Source of the DNA: Tolypeutes matacus
Lineage: Eukaryota > Chordata > Mammalia > Cingulata > Chlamyphoridae
Reading direction: 5' to 3'
DNA length: 64,000 nucleotides
Assembly: GCA_026826555.1 (NCBI GenBank)
Contig: JAKSZT010053883.1
Location: 24,949,234-25,013,233, forward strand
The translations under genes were made by a program, and so were the position numbers. A model generated the notes under the pieces. The model worked only from the letters and a program-made list of their open reading frames with translations. It did no database searches and was not told where the DNA came from. Each line of letters begins with the position of its first letter. Within the stretch, counting starts at the first letter, position 1. Shown here piece by piece: positions 12,201 to 24,200 of the stretch.

Positions 12201-15200
12201 TCCTGTCCAATTGTTTTCCTTCTCTCTTCCTTTTCCCTGACAAAAACAAAATGAAAAACCAACATACAGGGTTGCAAATGTAGCTCAAGTGGTTGAGCAC
12301 CTGCTTCCCGTGTATGAGGTCCTGGGTTTGATCCCTGGTACCTCCTAAAAACAAACAAACAAATGGAAAACCAGCTCTCTTTGGGGAGCAGATGTAGCTC
12401 AGTGATTGAGCACCTGCTTCCCATGTAGGAGGTCCTGGATTCAATCCCTGGTACCTCCTAAAAAAAAAAAGGAAAAAACAACAACAAACCAAAAAACCAA
12501 CATATAGCATTACCTTATCTCTGGCCATATCTCTTAAGATGGTCAACAGTCAGTATCCTTTTCATTACAGGCAGGAAGAGAGGCGGAGGCGGTCCTTCCA
12601 GGATTACACTGGGCAGAAGATTACCCTTGAGGCTGTCCTGAACACCACCTGCAAGAAGTGTGGCTGTAAAGGTAAGGTGAAGCCTCTGCCATCCCAGTCT
12701 TTCTCTCCTTTTCTTTGTCTCTAGACCCTTTACAGCAGGGGTTCTTAACCTGTTTTGTTCCATGGACCCTTTTCCAGTCAGGTAAAATGAATACTACTGT
12801 AATTTACTTATTGCCTACATTCATAGGTGAAGGAAATGCTAGATTTCAGTTAGAGGTCAGGGAAATAAAGATAAGTTGATTTTTTTCAATTCACGCTCAC
12901 AGAGGGGTCCCTGGTTAAGAACCCCTGCTTTACAGGATAAAGGAGGCAGCCTAGTATGACTTTAGTTACTGTTTTTCAGCCAGGTGTTGGCCTCACCTGC
13001 TTATTCCTACCAGACTCACATCAATTCATGGCTTGATACTTCCTCATTTCTGACAGATGCTACACTACTGTCACCACTACAACCTATTCTCTGCAGCTGT
13101 TGATGCCCTGCCGTGAGCAAGGTCCGCATTTACTATCTTTAAAAATAAATAAATAAATAAGGAGGGGTAAGAGTGTTGGATTATGATTTATACTCTAAAT
13201 TTTATCTTCAGGGACCATTACTCTTCTGCTGCAAAAATTGAGACTTGAAAATATGTTCCACAGGGATCCAAGTTAAACCCTTTCTTCCTCATCTTCATCT
13301 CTTTTAACTTCAGAGTTTTGAATACAAAATCCTTATGGTAGTAAGAACACAGGATAGTCACTTTTAGCTTTATTTCCTCAGGTTTCCTCTAGTCTTACTT
13401 GAATATTAGAGAGCTTTTTCAACTTGACTTCCTTGTTGAAACTATAATGAGAAGATCGCCAGCTTCTCATTTACAGAGTGACCTCAATTTGTCACTCCTT
13501 CTCCCTAGCCTTCTACTCATCTTGCTCTGCTGATTTTTCTACAATGACTGCTAGCAAATTTATACTCTGGTTGAATTTGGGAAGTTTTAAGCACCTGTTT
13601 ATCATTAATGGAGAGGGAGAAAGGAAAAATAAAATTGAGAGAGAAAATTTCCTCAGGGGAATTGTGGGAGCATTCCAGATACTTGGGTAACTCTATGTTA
13701 TGTTATGTTCCCCTTCAAGGCACCATGCAGCTTCTGGACCCAGAGGTACAAAGTAGTTTACATACAACTTTTTCATTATCGAATACAGTTACACTGTGCC
13801 CCTGAAACAGAATCTACCACAGGGCTAGACAAAGCCAGCTCTGTAGAACATAGCATCTCAAAGGGCCCCCTTGATAGCATTATAGGCTTAGAGAGGGCAG
13901 GGTCCTCTTACTTCTAGCTTGTGTCTGCCAGGTGTTACATGAGGCATAGGAAAATAATGAGATGGAATTTGGCCCAGTCAGCAAAGGTAACACCCAAAGG
14001 TGGTTGGTTTTGGTGTAGTGGCAAGAGCACAGGGCAGGGAGGCATGAGATCTGGGATAAGTTTTAGCTCTGCCACTGTGTGTGTAACATTGAGCGACTTC
14101 TCTACTCTGGGTCTTCATATCCTCTGCAAATGGAGGTTGTTGGATTTGATCATCTCTAAGGCCCTTGCCAGATCGACAGTCTGTGAATGTTCACTGCCCC
14201 TAGGTGACTACGCCTGTCTCTCTCTCTGTTATTCTGGATTTGAGTGCCCTTTTCCTGCCAGCTGCCTAAGAGTTAGCTTCCTACACTGCTACTTGGCTCC
14301 CTCTGTTAATTATTCTGCTCCATGGAGTGGCCTTGTTTGTTGTCAGGAATAAGTTCCAAAACAGATCTTTAAAAATTAATAAGCTCCGTTGCTAATGGAG
14401 GGCAGCCCAAGCCTGCATCCTTACATCCTCTGCCATTTCCTAAGCAGCATCAGTGTTCCCCAGCTCTAGGACCAGCTGCTATTCTGGCTCTGGTTGAGTG
14501 AGCAGTGCCATCTTGAAGTGACAGAAAATCTGCTCAGAATCAAACAGCTGTTCTGAATGAATCCCGTAATTCCTCCTGAACCAGGTAGCTCCTTTCAGGA
14601 GCCTCTGAGAAAGATCCACCTGCTGGAAGAAGAGACTGCTTCCTTCTTTTCTACATTTTCTATTTCTCTTCTGCAGGCCACTTTGCAAAGGATTGTTTCA
14701 TGCAACCAGGTGGGACTAAATACTCTCTAATACCTGATGAAGAAGATGAGAAGGAAGATGCAAAGTCAGCAGAGTTTGAGAAGCCTGACCCCACAAGGAA
14801 TTCTTCTAGAAAAAGAAAGAAGGTGAGTACTTTCTTTTTTTTCATGTATCATATTTTTCCAAATTTTAAAATGAAAATGTGCTTTCTGTATTTTAGAAAT
14901 ACTAGAAAATGTAAAGAAGAAAATTAAAACCTGTAATTTTTCCCCCCAGAGAAACAACCTTTTTTTCTAGGTATCAATAAATATTGATATATAAGTAGCC
15001 ACACATACATATAAACACAAAAATATGGTCATATTAAGTATAGTTTATATCCTAATTTTTTCATTTTACTTATCAAAAAAGCATTTTCTGGTTATCCTTA
15101 AGTAGTCTTCAAAAACTTGATTTAACCAGAAAATGCTTTTTTGATAAGTAAAATGAAAAAATTAGGATATAAACTATACTGTTCTGGTTATCCTTAAGTA

Positions 15201-18200
15201 GTCTTCAAAAACTTGATTTAAGGGAGGCGGCTGTGGCTCAATCAGTGGGGCTCCCGTTTACCATATGGGAGGCCCCGGGTTCAGTTCCCGGGGCCTCCTG
15301 GTGAGGGCAGGCCCGCCCACACGGCGTGGTTGGCTGACCCAGCGAGCACAAGCAGCAAGGGGGGGATAAATGAATAAATAAATAAAATCTTTAAAAAAAA
15401 AAAAAAAAAAAACTTGATTTAAGAGCTACATAGTATTTTACCCTAGGGATGTAGGATGACTTATTTAATCATTTCCCTATTGTTAGATATATTGGGTTTT
15501 TTTGATAAATCCCAAACAAGATTACTGAGTTAAGGCTTAAAGGCTCTTGAAACATTTTATCAAATTGCCTTCCAGAAAGTATTTACCTGTCTACCCAATG
15601 CAGTGTGTAAGAGTCTCATGAGTTCTGTCTCCGATCTACTACTTATAGCAGGGCAATTCATATAACAGACATTATTGTGGTCCAAGAAAGAAACAGTGCT
15701 TTTGTAGCATGCTATGTAGAGAGGTAATAAAACAATTTGCTTTAGTTTGGCCAGGAAGTACTTATATTCCTATTGTGTAGTATATTTCTAACTGTGGCCA
15801 ACTGAAGTGAATTTTTTTGTTGTTTCTTTTTGTTTCTTTCTTATTTTTGTTTTAAGCTTTGACAGACTTTTGTGTATAGTCATATCATGCCAGGCATTGC
15901 AAACCCTAGGAATACAAAATCTAAGATGTGAGGTCCTTGCCCTTAGTGGACATTATCTACAAATTATTATCTTCATTTTATAGGTGAGGAAAAGGCCCAT
16001 TATACCATTATAATAGTTAACCAAATATATGAATAATAATTTGTTGATCTGTGTATTCTCTTCCTGGGTGCTGCCTTGATGACTGCCACATCCCTAAATA
16101 GTATCCCATAGGTGCCTCAAACTTTGCCTCAAAGCTAATCAGACCTAGGTTTGAGGCTTTTTAATGCTACTTAGCAGCTATGTACTAAAGCTTTCTGAGT
16201 TTAGTTCCTTAAAATTTTTTTTTTTTTTTTAAGATTTTATTTTTTATTTATTCATTTATCCCCGCCTTGCTGCTTGTGCTCGCTGGGTCAGCCAACCATG
16301 CCGTGCGGGCGGGCCTGCCCCCACCAGGAGGCCCCGGGAACCAAACCCGGGGCCTCCCGTATGGTAAACGGGAGCCCTACTGATTGAGCCACAGCCGCTT
16401 CCCAGTTCCTTAATTTTTAAAGTAAGATTGCTATGATCTTTGATGTTCTTTGCAGAGAGATGCCCAGCTCCCCAAAATAAATATAAGCACTGACAAATAA
16501 TACTTAATTGATATTGGCTGTCATGACTACTATTTATCTCTTCTTCAGTACTCCCTCTACACACAAACACACATACACATACACCATAAAAATGACAACC
16601 AAAACCTGTTTCTATCTCCTCTATCTTGTATTACCTCTTTTAGATAGCAGCAACACCCTGTCCATCTCCTGAGAAAGAAACTAATATTTTGGGAAGCGGC
16701 TGTGGCTTCAATGTATTACTTTTTTGGTGCCTAAGATCCTGGTCTGTTGAGACAGACAGCCTGGGTTCCAATCTCAGCTGTGCCACCTCCTTGCTGTGGA
16801 ACTTAGGCCAGTTACTAACCTTTTTCTAGTTCTCTATTTGTAAAATGGGAATAATAAGCATCTGTCTCATAAAGTTGTTGTGATAAAGTGATGCATGTAA
16901 AACTCTGAGCACAGTGCCTGGCATACAGTAAAATCCAAGTGAATGTCAGCTCCTAGTAGCTGTTGATTAAAATCAGAGGCTCTGTGGTCAGAAGGAACAC
17001 AAAATTCAGGATTTGGCACATAGTAAATACTCAAAAAATGGTAGCTATTACTATTATAGTTATTAGCTAACCATTACTTTTATTATTCCTTTTATTAATC
17101 CTTTTAGTATTATATATAATAATTCAGTGATTGTCTTTATAGATTTTTCCATATTTGAAGTTATTATTGAAATTATCTGTTTGGAATAGAGTCCTGTCTA
17201 TCGACAGTTATTAGGTAAATATTACTATTGGTAAATATTACCAATTACTGACCAAAAGAGTTGCTCCTATTTATACTCCCAGCAATGTATAAAGTTATTC
17301 CAGGGAAGCGGCTGAGGCTCAATCAGTAGGGCTCCCGTTTACCATATGGGAGGCCCCCGGGTTCGGTTCCCGGGGCCTCCTGGTGAAGGCAAGCCCGCCC
17401 GCACGGCGTGGTTAGCTGACCCAGCGAGCACAAGCAGCAAGGGGGGCATAAATGAATAAATAAATAAATAAATCTCAAAAAAAAAAAAAAAAAAAGTTAT
17501 TCCAGCAATGTGTAAAGTTACTCTATCACTTACTTTTTTCTGCAAATTTAAGAGCAGTAAATAATGTTTTAATTTATATTTATTTTATTAGTAGTAGAGC
17601 TAGAATTAAGTTTGATTCTATTTATGTGTTCCAAAGCTAACTTTTTCTCTTCCAACCTTTTAGGGGGTAAATGTTATTTGTCAGATCCCTAAAGCAGTCC
17701 TATGGATATCTCACTCCTGGGTGTCTTTGGTTGTGCTCGCTGGGTCAGCCAACCACGCCGTGTGGGCGGGCCTGCCCCCACCAGGAGGCCCCGGGAACTG
17801 AACCCGGGGCCTCCCACATGGTAAACGGGAGCCCCACTGATTGAGCCACAGCCGCTTCCCGTGGTTGACCTCTTTTTGCATTCCTTAATACACCTGGTAC
17901 AATTAGTTTATTACTTTATTTCTAAAGCTGCTTTGAGATATGTATTTTAGTTCACCAAATCAGTTGAGGATCTGCTATGTATGAAGCTGTTTATGACCTG
18001 CTCAGTCAACCTATTATCCTACTCCCCGTCACCCTTTGCTTAGTAGGGGGATTGTCTAATGAACAGTAGCAGTAATCATCATCATACCTTATTACTTTTT
18101 AAAAGTACCTTTGTGTATATGATCTTCTAACTCATGAACTCTCTTTGATTAAAAAATTCTCTAGGGAGTTGTAAAGGTTAAAATTTCCTCCTTGATGGCC

Positions 18201-21200
18201 ACTGTTTCTACCAAGATAAATCTAGCATCATTGTCCTTTTATCTCATTGTTAATCCCTTCATTATTTTTTATGCCTTATATTTGTTTAGTATTTACAGTT
18301 TATAAAATGCCTTCATATTTTTTATTTTGTTTTATCTTTACACAATCCTATGAGGTAGCCAGAGCAGGTATTATTGTCTCATCATTTTACAAAGAAAGGA
18401 AGTGAAGATTCAGAGAAATTGACTGACTCACCTGAAGTCACACAGCTATAAGAGATAGTGCTGAAATAAGATATAAGGTCTTCAGATTCCAAATCCAGTA
18501 TTCTTTGCCAAAAATTTACCATACTTTAACCATTCATTCAGTTCTGTTGAGTGCCTCTTACGTATCTAGTATTGTGTTAGATTATGTGCTAGACTTATCA
18601 GGACTCATAAGCTCACTTCTTTGCTAGTTTTGCTTTCTCACCAGCTACCCTTACCAGCCATCTGACATTATCCATTAAACTGTTTCTCTTCACAACCATA
18701 AACCAAGTCTCCAGGTTTCCAGAGTCTTCTTTCCTTTCACCCTCTAAATATTTGATTCCAGTAGGAGGTTGGCTTTCCGAACCAGTAGAAGTTTTACCTG
18801 AGATTGACTTTTTTTTGGAGTATTGTGAAAGCAGCAGATTTAGACACTTAATCCAACACTAGTCAACTCTTGGAGCCAAATGTGGAACTGAATATATTCA
18901 CCTGAAGGGAAATCCATATTGTCCACATATCCACATTGCTGAGTTGTGCAGTGGGTAACAGAAATTTCTGGTGTGTGGAAGGGCTACGTGTTAGGCAACT
19001 CACATGAAATAAAGATCAACTAATAGTTTATGGAGAAGAATACACAGCCAAGGTATATCTGGTAGCAAAGAACATAAGCACTCAAACTAGTCCAAATAAA
19101 AAGGGGCCTTATTGTAACTCTTAAACATCCAAGAACAGGAAATAAAATATAATTGGGTCACCCTGGATTAAAATCAGTAAGTCAGAAACTGAGGCTATTG
19201 GGCTCTCATCTCTTTTTTTCACATCTGCTTGATTGTCCCGCTTCTTTCTGTGGCGAGATAGAAGAGAATGCAGAGCCTCTTAAGATGGGATGCTGAGCAT
19301 ATAGGGTAACCAGAAGAAGAAAGGATGTCACCTGTTCCAACTAATGCCTACACGTAATAGGCATGCACATAACTGTCTTTGAATGGATAGACCCTGTTAT
19401 CTCTTCTATCTGTAGCTTCTTGGGCTCTTTCACTCAGTGAGACTTGCTCTCATTTTGAAAAGTAACGGGGACTGACTCTTGCTGATGTTGGTGAATAATC
19501 ATTAAGGGAGTAGGGACCAGGAGTAAGAGATCTTCCTAACCCTGAGATCCCTACCTCTTTTCCATACATGTGTTGAATGCATGCCCTTACCCAAAAATCT
19601 GGTATGCATTGGTTTAGTTCTATATACCTATTCAGTACCTAAGACAGTTTTTATCCCAATATCTGAAAATTGCAAGTCATCTTTGTTGGGCACAATTATA
19701 AGAAGAAACTGTATTGTGACTGGAAATGGGATATGAATTGGTTAGTAAAATAGGAATAGAAGTTTTTGTAGTGAAGACCTGAGTAATCTTTCCATAAAGC
19801 TTGCAGTCTGTACTTTGCTGGCTTTTTTTATTATATGCCATGTTTTTACTTAAAGTAAGATGAATGTCATTGGAAGTTTTGAGTAGAGGTTCTGACTTAC
19901 CTTCTAAAAGAATTATTCTGGCTGCTGTGAAAACTAGACTGTCAGAGAACAAGGGTAGGAAGGAGTGAGATAATTGAGAGACAATTTCTATATTCCAGGT
20001 GAGAAATGATGGTGGCTTGGATTTGAATGATAGTAGTTGAGGTTGTACGAAGGAAGTTGGAATCTACATTCTACATTTATTTGTTTATTTATTTATTTGT
20101 TTACATATTTATTTATTTTTAGGTACCTGGGGCCGGAGAATGAACCCAGGAGCTTGTATGTGGGAAGCTGGCGTTCAATCACTGAACCACATTGGCTTTC
20201 CTGAGTTGGTTTTTTAGTTAGTTTTTTTTTTCAGGAGGCACGGGGAACCGAACCCAGGACCTTCCATGTGGGAGGCGGTAGCTCAACCGCTTGAGCCACA
20301 TCTGCTCCCCTTGAAGGTAGAACTGACAGGATTTGTTGAGGAATTGAATGTGAGGTAGGAAAGAGAGGAATTGAAGATGACTCCAAGGTGTTTGGACTCA
20401 GCAACTGGAAGAATTGAGTTAAGATGGGAAAGACAGTAAATGTGAGAATGGTGAGCAATCAGGAAAAATGGGAAAGAAATCTTGGGAGTGGGGGATATAG
20501 AAATTGAGCTGTCTATCAGATACCCAAGTAGTTACTTGGAGGTATAGTTTGGAATTCAAGGAGTGGTCTAGGCTAGATTAAATTTGGAAGTCATCTACAT
20601 ATGGCATACAGATGGTTATTAAATTCATGAGATTATATGAGATCACCTAGAGAGTGAACATAGAGAAGAGAAGGGGCTTGAGGACTGAGCCCCGGTATGC
20701 TCCAGTCTTTGGAGTTTATGGAGATGAGGATAAACCAGCAAAGGAAACCGAAAAGGAACAACCAGGGAGGCAGATGGAAAAGTAAGAGAATGTGGTAGAA
20801 ATTAAATGTGGAATGTATTTTAAGGGGCCCAAGAATTGCACTGGATTTGTTCACGTGGAAGTCATTGGTAACCTTGACAAGAGCTCTGTCAGTAGAGTTC
20901 TGACAATCTGATTACAGTTGTTTAGGAAGATTTGGTGTTTTTAAAATAGGAATTATTGAGTATATTTTATTGACAGGAATGAACCAGTAGGCAGGGAAAA
21001 CTTGACACAGGAGAGGGGACAAGTCCTGGATTGATATCTTTGAGTAAGAGAGGAGGGATGGGATTCAATGCATAGTAAATAAGCCACATAGGATAATTTA
21101 TCACTCCCTGAAAGATCTTTCAATCCTTTGCCTTATCCTGTCTCCCCTCTGACTTGAAGGCTCTCACTTTCCTTCTATCACCACCACCATTACCACTCCA

Positions 21201-24200
21201 CCTGCCAAAACCATATTCATACTTGAAAATCACAATGCATTTCATATTTTCCCCAAAGCCAGCCTCAAATTCCTTGGACAGAATTGATTTCTTTCCCTTG
21301 TCTACCCTTTTTTATACTTTTCTTACACCATTTACCGTGGGCTGTCTAGTGTCTTAGTCTTTCTCCTTAAAGTAAATAATTTGTTCCTTGAAGGCTCATG
21401 ATCCCTAATTTCTGACCTCACTCAACTATTATAAGACACTAATTAATTAATGGATATTCCTAGCTCAATAAAGATTTGTTGAATATATGTACTCTGCTGT
21501 TATAAGGAGTTAAGCTTTCCCTTGTTTGATGAAGTCAGCTCATGTTTGGAGGGGATGGTGCCGGGCTCCACCATTGAGCATGTTTAATTGCATTCCCCTA
21601 GCACCTGGGTAGTGCTTTCTTTCCACTAGTAGGTGCTCTCTGTTTGTTTGAATTATATTAAGAATCTGTGTGTTTGTCTTATCAACTAAGCAGCACTGTA
21701 ATTATGGCTCTCCAAAGTGCTTTGTAGGTATTTAAAGTTCAGTAACTATTTGTAAGTTGATTGATAAACCTTTTTCTTTTGGTTTTACCCTTACCTTTTC
21801 AAACTCTGGAAAACTGGTACCTTCAAGCAAGTTGTAGCCTGGAATCACCCTTTATCCCACTTCTTAAAAGTTTCCGTAGAGTTTCAAGAACTGCACAAGG
21901 ATGAATGAAAAAATGCTTGCTTGCTTGCTTGCTTGATTTCTGGCCAAATCATTGCCTTGTGGTTGGGAGGTGCTAAGTTAGGTGCTGCCTTTCATGTAGA
22001 AGACAGGGCTAGAAAGAACATCCATTTTGGGACCCAAACTGAGACAAATCCAGGTTCTGCTACTTACTTTGTGATATTTGGTCGAGACATTTCATTTCTT
22101 TGAGGTTATTAAAATTTTCTTCCATGAAAATATAGGGATAATTGTGCCTACTTTATAGATTTATTGTGAAGGTTAGGTAAGTATGCAAAGTGCCCAGCCC
22201 AGAGTCTAGCAAATAAAGAACTCAGTGTTAGCTGCTATTATTTCCCTTTCTGGGTTTTTGTTTTTATTTTTGTTTTCTCCATGTTAGGCTACTGCTGTCC
22301 CATTTCAGACCCCAGAGAAAATGGGTTTGGTGGCTGCTCTAGCAATATCTTTTGAGTATGTGCTTTCCTAGTATTTCTCCCATGCCTGCCCTGGCCTCTT
22401 GTCAATGGCTCACAACACCCAAGTCATTTTTTTTTAACCCTTTATCTTCTGTTCTTCTTCTCCCCCGGGTCCCCACTCCCAACTTCTTCAAGGACAACTT
22501 CGGAAGTTATTGTTCTTTGTTCTTTAGCTCAAGGCTAGATACAAATTGAAAATGATGCCACCTGCTGGAGATTGGATTTTCTTTGTTCATGCTGCAAAAG
22601 TGCATTTGCATCAAGACTGAGGTCTAAGAGAAGGCTATCTCCCCAAGTCTTCCTTGATAGCTAGAGGCCATGTTCACTAAGGAACTAGGGTTCTCTAGTG
22701 ATGATGATGATGATGATGATGATGATTAGATAAGGAATGCAAAAGGCTTTATAAAATTTAAAGCAGTATTTGGAGGTAAGGCAGTATTACTCTCCTTTCT
22801 CATTTATTTATCCAGGGTGGGTCAGGCTTAGAGAGAATTGGTGCCAGATTCTATACTTGCTGATTTACTTTCCCAGGTCCCTGCCCTCCCTAAGCGGGGA
22901 AGCTCCTAAAACCCATATTTCCTGTGGTGGGCTTTGATGGTCTTACCATCCAGGAAGATGCAGCACCATAGGCCAAATCATTGTTTTGCCAACTCTCAGC
23001 AGTTCCCAGTCAAGGTTCCCATAGCTTGATGATATGGGCCTCGGAAGCCCTTGGAAAATCCAGGAAAGAATTTTGGTTTAATCTCCTCTCAAAACATTGA
23101 TTCATCTACTTTCGATACTTGACTCGTCCATCAAAACACCCTGGGATTTTTTAAAAATAAGAGAATAATACTTCTAGCTTCCACTGAGGACCTACTACTG
23201 TGTATCTGGTGCTTTAATTAGTGCTTATCTTGTTTAATTCTCATAGTGTCCTTTGAAGTAGGTATTTATTACTCCCAATTTAATGAAAAGAAAACTGAGG
23301 TTCAAAAAAGTTGTCACTATTTTAAATCACAGAGCTAGTAAGTGGCAGAGTTGGAATTATTCTTATTCCAAAGTTGTTGTTCTGCCTACCATACCATGAG
23401 GCCTCCCGTGCTATACAGGAGGAGGAACCACGTGCTACAGAGGACAATTCAGGAGATTTCTAGTCACATGTTATACATTCAGATCCCAAACCTGCCTGGA
23501 ACAAGTGGCTCTCAACTTCTCTGGGACACAGTTTGTTCATCTGTAAGATGGGAATGGTATTTTCTACCTCACGGAGGTAGTAGCATTTCAGTGGCAGAAC
23601 ACCAAAAGCATGTGAATTCTCAAAATTAGGTAGGACCTCCAGTTCATTAGCACAGAGTATTCAGAGAGTATACTCTAAGGGGCAGTAAAGTAAAGGCCTT
23701 TTCATGTCCTGAGTCCCTTACTATGGCCCTGGAGGCAGTTCAGGGATTTAGAACAACTAATAATAGCTACCAGGATATGTGAACTTGACTGGATATAAAT
23801 TATACTATCTCAGTACATCTTCACCACAGCCACGTGACATATGGTACTTTTCTTACCTTCATTTTTCATTTTAGATTTGAGGAGACCACATCTCAATGAG
23901 CTAAAATGACTTGCCAGAGGTTATAGAATAATAAGTGACAGTTATGGAATAAGTGACAGAGCCAGAACTCAAATCTAGGTCTACCTAGATTCAGTGTTTC
24001 CACCATATCTCACAGTCAGCTACTAAGACCTCGGTGTATTACTCGGGCAGACTTACAGCTCTCAGGACGCTGGTTGGTAGCCCATAGGAGGAGGAGGAAC
24101 CTCATCCTTTTCTCTCCCTTTTTCCTTCTGGTCTCTCCTTCTTCCGAGAAACCCTATATAGATATTTGGAACCCAAGAAATAGGCTTGTGCAATGCTTAA

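Noticed and set aside
12254..12507. CRISPR-like spaced repeats
   Set aside because: The recurring units are dispersed SINEs with TSDs in a mammalian genome, not an array.
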